A stretch of DNA of 64,000 nucleotides from Asterionellopsis glacialis (Eukaryota > Bacillariophyta > Plagiogrammaphyceae > Rhaphoneidales > Asterionellopsidaceae): positions 1-64,000 of the forward strand of contig WKLE02000570.1 in the NCBI GenBank assembly GCA_014885115.2, written 5' to 3'. Positions 1 to 10,800 of the stretch are shown piece by piece. A program made the position numbers and the translations under genes. Numbering within the stretch: position 1 is the first letter of the stretch; every line of letters starts with the position of its first letter. The notes beneath the pieces were generated by a model. That model was not told where the DNA came from. It made no database searches and saw only the letters and a program-made list of their open reading frames with translations.

Positions 1-1
1 C

Positions 2-455
2 TCCCTTTGTTGGGCAGCCAACTATGCCTATTTTTTGGATAGAGAGATGAAGGGACCAAAAGAAATGCTTTGTTATGCATGCGACAGGTGTGACAATTGC
101 AAGTGTTGCTGGGAAATGATAAAAGAAGAATTACGTACCCCTCTGCAGCAGAGGAATTTGATGACGATGATGTTGATGTAGGCAAGATCAACACAAATTC
201 AGTAAGGTTTGCATGCTATAAGTATTTTACTGATGAATTGTTTGGCCCAGACACCCTTGACTGGTAAAAGCAACAGAGTAAAGATTCCAAGGTGCGTTTA
301 TGATGGCATCCACGAGATTTACCCAGTTCTAGCAGGTGAGAAAAAAGAGGATTTTCTCCAAGCGCACAACAGAAAAAAAGGAGTGGCCAGAAGAAGATGT
401 GACATGGAAACAATACATAGAGGATGTATATCGGGGAGGGAGAGGAGGCGTGAGT
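2..455 (+). pseudogene. Decayed protein-coding remnant at the left edge
   Basis: Protein-like sequence appears in successive reading frames on the plus strand. The frame starting at base 2 encodes a Cys-rich stretch (bases about 65-112, pattern CxxCxxCxxC with an extra C). The frame starting at base 1 then takes over to about 245 and encodes an acidic patch followed by FACYKYFTDELFGPDTLDW and a stop. Coding character returns in the first frame (about 268-330, IPRCVYDGIHEIYPVL) and then in the third frame (about 381-455, EWPEEDVTWKQYIEDVY). No single frame is open throughout and no clean splice sites join the parts, so this looks like a frame-broken gene or transposable-element fragment whose upstream part lies outside the window. 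I do not recognise the family. An unusual multi-intron gene is a less likely alternative. Confidence 0.35.
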
Positions 456-470
456 AATTGTTTAGAGAAT

Positions 471-1598
471 TAAAAAATAGCGAATATAAAATTATAACAT
501 TACTGTTTGGCGTATAAGAGTGTTCTGGAGAAAAAAGGGAATCTTGGTACATCCAATCGAAAATACCAGTGGAAAAAGAATTGAAGAAAGTTCGGCAGGA
601 AAGTTCCAACTCGAACCCAAATGCTTAGGTTTTTCAACTGGTTTGGAAAAAGGCATAAAATTACAAAACATAGGGAGTAAAAAGACGTGGAAATCTACGC
701 GATTTTGATATTGCCCTTTTTGCGGTCAATACGACCTTAATGTACCTGTATTTACTATGCTGATGTTCCATTCGTATTTCATCAGCATGCCATTTTTGCT
801 TCAAGTGCTTCAGGTAATTTTACTGTGTCTGCTTTCAAGGTAATATCACAACTTGGAAAGATATTGAATGTTCAAGAAGTCTTTTTGCTTTTTCACCTAT
901 ATTTTTTATAGCAGGACTTTTTTCCTCGGGGTATCAATGTCGGAGCTGATCCATCGGAGAAATCCTATTCTAAAAGACTACTTATTTTTATTGGAGTAAC
1001 ATTTAATTAGTACATCACCACGATTGAAACGTATCAACTAAACAGGTACATTTACAGATACCAGGTACAGTATCTGTAATACCCGCAGGTAGGACTTCCT
1101 GACTTGTTCATTACTACTGTAATACTGTACCTAGTATGAGTGCTAAATGAACGAGGTAAGAAATATGACCTACGTAGGGTTTTATTAGCGAACTTAAGAT
1201 CTTTTCAGCACTTTACTGTTCAAGGTACAGGATTTCTCATTATTGTTCTTCGTAAGTTTCATGAAAATGTAAATAGCACCTGGTACTCTTAAGTAAATTA
1301 CAATCTACGGTAGTCAGGTACTAATACTCTGTACCTGTACCTGTACCAGGTACCTTTGCCTACCAGGTACCTTTCGGGTGAAATGAGATTCCGCCTACCA
1401 AGAGATCTGTATCATGAGCGTATGTAACAATTGGGTACGATCCAGTGATAAATGACATTTTAATGTAGAAATCTCTTAAATAAAGTATCGTTCGTAATAA
1501 TATACGAAGCTCTACGAGAATCGCCCGAAACACACTCCTCTTCTCTAGAGGTCAAGCTTTATCGCGTCAATCTTCCGTGCAAATTATATAATGACACC
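471..1598. other. Gene-free spacer with GTAC-type motifs
   Basis: No open frame with coding character is visible on either strand. The stretch is AT-rich and contains several copies of the short motif ACCAGGTA or its complement (near 1060, 1281, 1345 and 1361) with runs of GTACCTGTACC around 1330-1376. Confidence 0.6.
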
Positions 1599-1905
1599 TT
1601 TTAGTGAAAAAGCGTGCTGTTGGGATTTCGTTGTCGCCGCGACAAAGCACGACAAAAATGACGACAACAAAATGATCGGCACATCATGATTGGGATGTCA
1701 CATTCGTTTATGGATACCCCGTTGATCGCAAGCTACCATATTATCTTCAATACCTATAGAATATGTGATAGCTTGCGATCAACGGGGTATCCATAAACGA
1801 ATGTGACATCCCAATCATGATGTGCCGATCATCATTTTGTCATCGTTTTGTCGTGCTTTGTCGCGGTGACGACGAAATTCCAACATCACGATTTTTTACT
1901 AGAAA
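1599..1905. repeat. Foldback (long inverted-repeat) element
   Basis: Two arms of about 140 nt (1599-1740 and 1765-1905) are reverse complements. The inner 64 nt (1672-1735 against 1769-1832) match perfectly by eye, separated by a 33-nt spacer; the outer parts show scattered substitutions. No open reading frame lies inside and no obvious target-site duplication is visible at the ends. It is best read as a foldback/MITE-like element or a hairpin-RNA locus. Confidence 0.85.
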
Positions 1906-2478
1906 ACTAAAAAAGAATTAAATTTTCGACCATTCTCGTAACCATTGGTGCATTGAAGAAGTGTAGGTCATAGTTTAAAATAAAATTTACTTATAAAGCG
2001 TTCGATATTTTGTCATCGTCGCTGCCGTTTTTAACATGGAAATCGTCGCGATAAAACTTGGCTTTTGGAGACGAGGAGCGCGTTTTGGGAGATTCTCGTA
2101 GAGCTTCGTATACTTTAACATACGAGGCTTTATTTAAGGTTTCTACGGCCAAAAGCATCGTAGGTGGGATTGCATTTCAACCGAAAGGTAATCATGTTTA
2201 CCAGGTACATGGTACCGGTACGTTTGGTAGGCGGGGGAGTAGTAGGGCTTCTGTGTTTTTTCTCTTCGGAGTTATATTCTGTGTGTCATCAGAAGTCTTT
2301 TCTGTTCCGCTACAAGATCAAAATTCATAGTAGAAATTAGGTGTACGAGTACAATGTGATTCACAAATCATAAAAAAAGCCGGGCGATGGGTGATTCACA
2401 TTTGTCCGTTTCGCATTTCAAAATTCGTGCTATTTCCCATAAATTTCCCAAGAATATAAGCAAAGCAAGGATTGAAAA
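1906..2478. other. Gene-free spacer
   Basis: No supported gene. The only open frame here starts at a non-ATG codon and has no coding character. One GTAC-type motif cluster lies at about 2198-2220. Confidence 0.5.
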
Positions 2479-2868
2479 ATGACTGCAAGGCAACCATCAG
2501 AATTGAGCACTGAGTGCAATGAAGTCCCCTCCGACAGAGCTCAAATAGACAATCACGAGAGCAACAAGAAGACAGAAGTACCTGAACACAAGATGATATC
2601 CTTAAAGAAATCATGGCACACAAAACAAGATTCTAGTGATCGTAAGAACATTGTTCTTCAAATTAAAAAAATATTGAAACACACATCAAAGAGCGACAAT
2701 GCTCCAAATCTGTTCCGTTATTCAATGAAGCTGGAAATGATACTTTACATATCTGCCCGAACTAAAGAGGAATACGTCAATACTTCGACACTGAGACATC
2801 GGCTTGATATGATTTCTCAGGGAATGCAGTTGTTCAGAACACAATCGCATGCAAGTCCAAGCGCCTAA
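2479..2868 (+). CDS. Small stand-alone KIX-domain protein
   Basis: The product is 129 residues, from an ATG in an unspliced frame. Residues about 54-117 match the KIX domain of the CBP/p300 protein encoded at 45.7-51.3 kb in this window: a basic start (DRKNIV), a helix with I-K-I-L-K, a variable loop ending APNLF, then KLEMILYISAR, E-Y and TLRHRL. Human-type KIX domains bind activation domains of transcription factors. Here nothing else is attached: no acetyltransferase, bromodomain or zinc finger, only a polar N-terminal 50 residues. It could be a transcription adaptor, or a competitive inhibitor of KIX-dependent recruitment. The family call rests on similarity seen by eye to the in-window KIX. 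It could also be a decayed piece of a larger coactivator gene. Confidence 0.65.
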   Translation: MTARQPSELSTECNEVPSDRAQIDNHESNKKTEVPEHKMISLKKSWHTKQDSSDRKNIVLQIKKILKHTSKSDNAPNLFRYSMKLEMILYISARTKEEYVNTSTLRHRLDMISQGMQLFRTQSHASPSA

Positions 2869-4026
2869 AATATCTATGCGCACAAAATTTGCATTCGTCG
2901 TAGATTGTTGTAGACCAGTTGACCTTATTTTTTTCAGAAGGACAAAAGCCCAGTGCGCAAATCGGATTTAAGTGTACGATGATGGGAAAGGCTTTGACAT
3001 GACCAGATTTATAATTTATGGTATCAGATATTCATCTAAAATATAGCTAAAAATGTATATTATTTACGAGCTGTTCCTGTTCTGTTCATTACAATTCACT
3101 TTTCTTGTAGGATCAGTCACTCGATAGTTTGACTTTACATGATTCTATGGATTACTGTGGTCTATATTTTGCGTTTGTCAATAAGAAGCATTTTTTTATT
3201 GAACCTAATTGCGAGCAATCTCCTGATAAATTCTCGGATTAAAAAGAAAGTCTATCACGCGTTGGGCTAGATTGGAGGGAACAACAATGTCATGAATTCT
3301 GTATTTTCGATGTTTACTAGAGTATGTGCGAAGCCTGTCCGAACTCCCGCCGTTCAACTACAATATTTTTTGCAGCCTACGTCACAAAAAAATCGTCAAG
3401 CGAATGCGAAACGACAGGAAGCGTTGGATGTACAGTACCTACAGGTACCTGGTATGACTCTTTCATGTCTTAATCACTGTGACAGAATATCTATGACCCA
3501 CTGAGAAAATGACTTTGGGACTCATTCGACTGTCCGTACTGTCAAGCAAAACCTTGGCTCGCTCAACTGACCATTCAAAAAATGCACTTCTCAATTAGCT
3601 GTTCGCTAATTTGATATATATATAAATCAAGTTTCAGACTAAATTCTTGTTGAATAAAATTATTATTTTACAATTCGTAACCAATAAATGTAAAATATCT
3701 CTCCAAAACAATCAATTTAAAAATATGATGAGTTAACTAAGGCCTGTACGCAGCTCGCGGACATGAGCATTCGTCACGTGTCATCTTCCTTCATCACTTA
3801 TCACGCCCCACACAATTCTGTGACATTGTGTTGCTTGTGGTAATATAGTCTATCTCATTGGATGCATTGGCCATTTGTACCCATTGGAGCGCAATAGTCT
3901 TACAGAGTGTCATTAGAGACGTGATCTAGAGAGTAAAAAGATCGCAAAAGGGATTGGAGATACAGAGAAAGCAGGTGGTCTACTACATAACAAGAACATT
4001 CATTATTCGCTTTGTCCGAGTACGGA
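2869..4026. other. Spacer upstream of the ZIP gene
   Basis: No supported coding frame. It contains one TACCTGGT motif at about 3446 and a short (TA)n run near 3615. The last few hundred bases should include the ZIP promoter; I see no recognisable element. Confidence 0.5.
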
Positions 4027-5462
4027 ATGACATCTGTTCCTAGCACAGACACCAGTATGACAGGAAGCGGAACAGACGATGATTTTTGGATGCCATTAAT
4101 TCTCTCAACGATTGCAGGTCTTAGTACGTGTTTAGGTGCAGCGGTTGTTTTTTGTCATCCCAAAACTCATGATGGGACAAAGCGCTTGGTATCGAGTGAC
4201 ACAATGGCATTTTCGTTAGCTTTGGCTGGATCTGTTATGGTGACTGTCAGTGTTATTAGTATTGGTCCTGAGTGCTTGCACGATCCAGAATCATCCAGTG
4301 GATACATGTCAATATTTAGCATTCCTTTTTTGCAGCGTGCTATATCTTTTGCCGTGGGTTGTCTATTATATTTTGGTCTCTCTTGGTTTGCCTTTCCAGA
4401 ACCAGAAGAATTAGTAGGAGGCGCTGTTGGTATGTTTGATTCGCAACAACAGCAAATGGATGATGATGCATCTATTATAAGTGAAACCACAAGGGCATCT
4501 GTTCAGACTAGGAAAATGTCAAATACCCGTCATGGTACAAAGGCTCAACGTCGATTCAACAATAATGGCAGCAATAATTCGGATACCGTCAGCATTTCAG
4601 AGCATGCTTCTATAGCTGATGGTAGCTGTGATACAGTAGCATTACTTGAAAAAGGAATTGCATCAAAATCTCCAATCCATAGAAGTTCGACACCGCCAAG
4701 TCCTACTTCATCTGTTGTAGGAGATGTTTCTTCTTCTACAAATAAGAAGGATGACGGTCAAGTATTTTTTCATTCTTTAACAAGATGGTCATCAGGGTCA
4801 GATTTGGATACCAAAGAACAACGCAGAGCTTGGAGAGTAGCCATGTTATTATTTGTATCTTTGCTATTTCATAACTTCCCTGAAGGATTAGGTAAGTGCA
4901 AATGATAAAGAAAATTTGAATATCATTGTATTTTAATGTTTTCAGCTGCGATAAACATTTCATGGTGAAAAAGTCAATATATTCTCACCATGACGACATT
5001 TCTTTCTATATTTGTCTTCTTTCATCTTTTTCGAACACAGCTGTGGCTGCTTCCGCATTAGAATCTGAGAAACTTGGTATTACTGTAACTATTGGCATTA
5101 TGATTCACAACATACCAGAGGGTATTGCTATATCCATTCCATGCTTAATGGCACGACCAGATGCACCATGGTTATCTTTTTGTTTGGCTAGTTTTTCAGG
5201 ATTAGCTGAACCCTTTGGTGCATGGGTTGCATTATTCTTCTTGAGGAATATTGCCAAAAAAGAAGATACCTATAAGAATCCTATCATGTGTATGGAGAAT
5301 GTATTGGCATTCGTGGCAGGAATTATGATTACAGTTGCATTATATGAATTATTCCCCGAAGGAAAAAGACACTGTACAGCATCAAATAATGGAATGTTTT
5401 GGTATGCGACTGGTACAATTATGGGTATCGTTGTTATGATTCTTACGGAAATGGGAACTTGA
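4027..5462 (+). CDS. ZIP-family divalent metal transporter
   Basis: Two exons, 4027-4891 and 5041-5462, joined by a 149-nt GT-AG intron in phase 1, give 428 residues. The splice restores the motif HNFPEGLAVA (His at about 282); the second signature HNIPEGIA follows at about 311-318. These paired His/Glu motifs in transmembrane helices IV and V form the metal site of ZIP carriers and resemble the ZupT/ZTP29 branch, which imports zinc and related metals into the cytosol. Hydrophobic helices lie at about 20-45, 60-85 and 105-125, followed by a long Ser-rich loop (about 140-270) without the usual His cluster, then the C-terminal helices. The start is the ATG at 4027; the frame is open slightly further upstream only from a TTG. 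It converges on the gene at 5675. Confidence 0.87.
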
Positions 5463-5674
5463 GAAAAAAACAAAAACATCATCAATATATTTTTAAGACG
5501 CTAAAAGACTGTTTTTATGGATAACGGTATTACACGCAACACTCAGAAAAAAGAAGAAGAACACGGGTTTTCATCTTTCAAGTCAAAATTATATGGACGA
5601 CTTGATTCTACTATTCTTATTACTACAAATGTGCTGAATTCTATCTATTTTCGGAAATACCTCAATCATATATT

Positions 5675-7012
5675 CTACTCTGTTCTCATCGACATTCCCA
5701 TGTATGACGGTGGTTCTAACGGATCAAGAGGTTGATGCACAAGTCCGCTCATGTCAGGTGCATCTTTAAAGTAAATGCCACCCGATGTACTACCCCTTGC
5801 AAAATCACGATTATCGTCTGTATCCATGCCAAGAAATCCAAATCCACTACGTTGACGACAAGGAGGACATTCAAGAGTTGCTGTGACTGGACGATGATCT
5901 GACATTACAAAGTTCCCATCCAATTGAAGTTCACCACGATGACAATCCACAACTCTTGTTCCTTGCATGTCCAAATATCCCAATCGTAAGGCTGGTGAAC
6001 TAGCAGCAGCAGCCGTTGCTTTTGACGACGTCGACGACGATGATACTGTTTCACCTCTAACACGAGCAAAAATGTGATCTACACTTACATCCTCACCACG
6101 ATGAGTACGGTGTGTGACTCCTAAATTAATTTGACCACCCCAACTTGACAACGCTTGTTCGGATGATGCCGAGGCACAATTGACAAAGTTATTCGATTCA
6201 AGTTTTTTAGCGGCAAGTCCCCGTGAATTTGAATTAAAGTCACCACCAATCAATTCAAGTCTATTGTTGTTATCGTTGGGCTTGAAGTTGGACAATGCTC
6301 TGGAAACCAATTCGACTTCATGCGCTTGCCTCCTATCATTGATGGATGGATCCGCATGACTTGGAAAACTTAAATGTGCATTTCCAATCATCACATCTCG
6401 TTTTGTATCTCGTTCTCGACAATGTACCAATTGACCAATCCGTGACGGTCCTGTAAGGACCTTTGTCGATTCTATTATTTCTAAATTCCCACCCTTTTTC
6501 ACTAATACAGCCATCCCATCTTCCCTCATTGACGATGGTGATTGCCGTAGCAATGATGGATTATTATTCATTTTTGTAAGGATCCCATCAGCAGAAGAGG
6601 TAGGCACTACTGCGGATGTTGGTGGTGGCGGAGCCATAATACCAGAGGGTCGTTGTTCTGCAACTCGATGGAATTTATGCGATGTTAACGAATCAAATAA
6701 ATCCACAAATTCATCACGGAACCACCATTCTTGTAACAAAATGACATCCGAGCATGCCAATTCATTTGAAATAAAATCACCTATACATTCAGCACGTGGT
6801 TTCCACCATTTTTCATTTTCACTTTCTCTTGTATTCGCTGCATCCATACTCCGGTGTACTGGAGCTAACATATTGAATGTAGTTACCGTTAAAGCATTAA
6901 CGCGAAACGTCGAAAGTTGTGATAGAACAATCGCCAATGCAATCCAACTACCTCTGTTCCTTCCATTTTGTTGATTAACCCTTGTCCGTTTTCTTGTTGT
7001 TGCTGCTGACAT
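5675..7012 (-). CDS. Secreted or membrane-tethered exo/endonuclease/phosphatase-family protein
   Basis: Unspliced, 445 residues from the ATG at 7012. A basic N-terminus precedes a hydrophobic stretch (WIALAIVLSQL) that reads as a signal peptide or anchor. The family motifs follow in order: TFNMLAP, ILLQEWW (metal-binding Glu), GNAHLSFPSH, GGDFNSN (catalytic Asp/Asn), SVDHIF and SDHRPVTATLE (the SDH block with catalytic His). This set defines the Mg-dependent EEP superfamily, which covers nucleases, deadenylases, inositol-phosphate phosphatases and sphingomyelinases. The substrate cannot be read from sequence. A 30-residue Ser/Pro insert (about 130-165) is unusual. It is divergent from the gene at 7848, with about 0.8 kb between the starts. 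Confidence 0.8.
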   Translation of the reverse strand: MSAATTRKRTRVNQQNGRNRGSWIALAIVLSQLSTFRVNALTVTTFNMLAPVHRSMDAANTRESENEKWWKPRAECIGDFISNELACSDVILLQEWWFRDEFVDLFDSLTSHKFHRVAEQRPSGIMAPPPPTSAVVPTSSADGILTKMNNNPSLLRQSPSSMREDGMAVLVKKGGNLEIIESTKVLTGPSRIGQLVHCRERDTKRDVMIGNAHLSFPSHADPSINDRRQAHEVELVSRALSNFKPNDNNNRLELIGGDFNSNSRGLAAKKLESNNFVNCASASSEQALSSWGGQINLGVTHRTHRGEDVSVDHIFARVRGETVSSSSTSSKATAAAASSPALRLGYLDMQGTRVVDCHRGELQLDGNFVMSDHRPVTATLECPPCRQRSGFGFLGMDTDDNRDFARGSTSGGIYFKDAPDMSGLVHQPLDPLEPPSYMGMSMRTE

Positions 7013-7847
7013 TTTCTTATTGTTTGATGAGTCAAGGATAAAGGTTGATTCGTAGATTCGTATCCTCAAAATTTTATGTGGTCTTGTGCGTGTTATGTTA
7101 GTTTCTTTAGTTTGGTGTCGTTCAATATACTGGTTCTTGTTTGTTGTCTGGTATGTTTCTATCGTGATTGCACAATGTGTCGGCAGTCAATGGGTGATGG
7201 GTTGGAAGTGCGTTATATCGGTTCGGGAACGCGAATGTCGGAAAAGGCATGTGCGGAAAAAAAGAAGAAAACAGCCAATCATTTGACCCGGAACTCTGTC
7301 TAAAGTTCCGGGTTCATGCTTGCACTTTCGTCAGTTTCCGGCATTTTGAAATTTCACAGTAGTATGTCTCAACCACTATCCTCAAAGTATATATTTGAAC
7401 TTTCGTTTCCTATCATTGAACCTTAGTACACTAGTAAATTCTGTCTCCAATCATCTGGTACAGAACAGGTGGTGCCTGTACATCTTAAATCGTCTTGATA
7501 ACTGAGAGTAGCTTATTTTGAAAACATTCCGTACGATCTCGTACAGTCAGTATGAAATGCTAGGGTTCGTTTTTCTGTTTGGGGTCCATCAGACAGCTTT
7601 CGCCCCCCCCCCGGCTGTCCTAAGATGTCTTTTGGCGGGAAGTTTTGGGCAAGTTTTCGAAAAGACTGTAGGTAGTGTACTGTTCTCTACGGACCTGCAT
7701 AATATGGCAAACTAAATAATCGGGTAGATATCATGGCCGCCGCCGTGCATTTATGTGATTCGATCTTTTCTCTGTATCGTACCCAGTCTCTTCCCATTGT
7801 GTACGAAGAATCATCATCATTAAAACAGAGTTCGATCAGATCAGACC
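7013..7847. other. Divergent intergenic region (shared promoter zone)
   Basis: It separates the start codons of two divergent genes. No supported coding frame. It includes a C-run near 7603-7612 and an imperfect GGTACAG/CTGTAC-rich patch at about 7459-7483. No core promoter element can be assigned with confidence. Confidence 0.5.
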
Positions 7848-10800
7848 ATGTCAAGCAGCAGCAAGAATACGGATGACCCCATGACAATCGATCCCCCAGA
7901 CGACGTCGTCCTCTTTGATGTCAATCATGGTAGTAACATTGAATCTCCCAAGAAAGAAAGCAGCAATTCAAGTCAAATTGCAGTCCAAGATAACGAGTCT
8001 TTTCCATTGGTTTCCACGCCATCTACCATAGAAGCTGATAGTGATTCCATGAGGGATGATGACTCCACAGATGTTGCTGTGGACAATACTATTATGGATC
8101 CCGACGATGCAATGTCCAGTGCAAGTGATGAGGAAAGCTCTGATGATGGTGATGATAATGTTGATGCTGATGCATGCGACGAATCATCAAATGTAGAACA
8201 ACCGTCCACGGCTTCTTCAAACAAATCAGATAGTGACATTGTCATGATGGGAGGCTCTTCCAAGGTGGCACAAGCCAAATTGGAAGAACCCCATACACAA
8301 CATGAGAGTGACTCGAAAGATGCAGAATCAAAATCGGACGAATCGTCAAAGACCCTAGAGATCCAATTGAGAGACTCTCTTTCTCATCTTGAAAAGGTAC
8401 GAAAAAGTGTAAACATCTTTTTGGGGGAGGGTTAGTCAGGAACTTTCCACTAATTTTAACATCTACGCCTTTTACATGTTCCCTTCCGTCCTTTTGTTTA
8501 TCCTCTCTCTAGATTGTCGATGATTTTGTTTCAGGAAAAGACGCTGCTGCTGATCAGGATGATCTTGCCATTCAATTACACAAATTGTCACGGAATTCTC
8601 ACAATGAGATTAAACGGTATGGCAGCGCCATTGAAATGGGCTCCTTGGTGGACAATGACGACTCTTCGTCTTCGGCAAACATTGCGCGTGAACCTAGAGA
8701 ATTCTTACGTGACACAGGGAAGAAACTTTGGATGACGATTCGAAATCATTCATCGCTATTTCGTGATCATTTGACATGTTCTCAAAAACACGACTCACGA
8801 GAAAAAAAGAAAGAAAACACCAATGTAGCTGCACTTGACGGTGATAGAGCAATGGCGACTGGTTACATTCGAGCCATTGCATCACGTCTTATTCTTATTG
8901 ACTACATTCGGACGAAAGATATCAATGAACCGTGTCTCGTTATTGATTCTTCAAATTCACTTTCCAAGGTTTCTGTAAGCGAACTAGAATTTGGTGTCAG
9001 GTGCTTTGCAAGATCCGGGCGTGCTTTGTTGGCACACGGAGATGATCCGAATAGTGCATTTGATTCACTGCTTCTGTCAATCAAGTTCTGGGAGGCTCTA
9101 GTAATGATGGCAGAAGCAAAGCAGCAGGACGGACAAATTCATAACGAGGCGAGGGAAGCTGTAGAGAAGATGCTAGACGAAGTTTTTGACGTTTTTCTAC
9201 TAGTACCCGATGCGGCTTCGTTACTTCCTCTTGAATGCAATAAGGGTACTAGAACAATTGATCAATTGAGACTATTAAAAGCATATGTAGAAAAATGCTG
9301 CGAAGGTCACAATGGCTTACATGCAGGGTTAGATACTGACTTGGTAGTCAAACGCTACCTTCCTGCTCTTGCTAAGACGGCGTATAAGGTAAAGATAAAA
9401 TGTCGCCTTTTTCTTGAACACTTTTTTTATTTTTGTTTCTTTCCCTCACACACTTTGCATCATCTTACGCTCTTTCGGTTGTGCATTGGGAAATTAGCAT
9501 GGAAATAGATTTTCCACTAACAAAGAGTATAGCAATTCACGAGATGCTCTCCAGATTGCACTTGAAACCACAGAAAGCTGCCTTGAATATATCCATAATA
9601 TTGACCAAGCCAGTGGCAGCAGTAACTCCTCCGTCACTGTCTCGCCATTTTTCACGCAAGAGCATGAAATGCTTGTCGTATCAAAAGAGTGTTTTTATGT
9701 TCTGAGTTCTGTATTAAAATGCCTTGGTCAAAAAGCAAATGCTCACAAATGTCTCGATCAACTTGAAACGTATATCAATAGACAAGCAGAACTCGATGAA
9801 AAAGTATTTGTGTCCACCATGAAAGCTTGCGATGGCGGAAAAGATGTTGGAGCGATCAATGATCCAATTTTTGCTTTGGAAGGTAGGTTTTCTACATAGT
9901 AAATGCCGTGGACTATAGTATTTTGAATCTTGCTCATTTCATTCTTTTTGTTGCTTCGCCCTTAATTGCGGTAGGTCTTGATGGGGACCTGGCCGATATA
10001 AAGGCCCGTGCGCAAACTGCAAAAGCTCGGACCACTTTTACTGAAGCTAAAGAGAGGTCTAACCTGGCCTTTAGCAGGATCATGCTTGACCATCGATCAA
10101 CTGAGCCACTCACAGAGAGTGACAGTATGCTTGTTGATAAGCGTTTTGGTGAATTGGCAAAATTATCAGTCAAGTTAACAGGGTCAGACAAGCATATTGC
10201 GACATCTAGGGAAGAATTCAATCCTCTAAAGCTTGTCCTTGAGGCAGCCCGTACTATTCGAATTCGTCAGATTCAAGAAACCTCAAAAACTACGATTAAA
10301 AGGAACCCATATAATGTCTTGCTGCAACTGTACAGTAGTACTGATATGAAAATACGAGTGGGCATTGATCATTTGAAAGTGATGATAGCGTCTATGGTCG
10401 AAAATCAGACTTCGCCCAATGCGGAGTTGGACATGCTTTGTATTCAAACTGCGCAAGATATAGCAAACAGAGTAACCTCGAAGAAGGTACAATCTCGCCA
10501 TTCTGACAGTGACCTGATTCCAGATTCTGAGACTGGATTGAGAATTCTCATGAAGGAATCTCAGACTTGTTTCGCTGAAGCCTTGTCTCTTTATAGGAGT
10601 CATGGATCACATAAGCACTGCATCCAATGGGCTGACTTCCTTATCCAAGCTCTTCTAAACTTCAGAGAATTCTCTGACTTCAGCACGATTTCCAAGCTCA
10701 GTCTGGACGAAATGACAAGTCAATCTATTTCTGATATTTTGGCGGTGAAAGCGCTTGCTCTTTCCAACATCTCACAATCTTCGCGGTGTTCCTCTGTTTA

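Noticed and set aside
2058..2330. Open frame of 90 codons
   Set aside because: Starts at a non-ATG codon, spans a GTAC-motif cluster and has no recognisable protein character.
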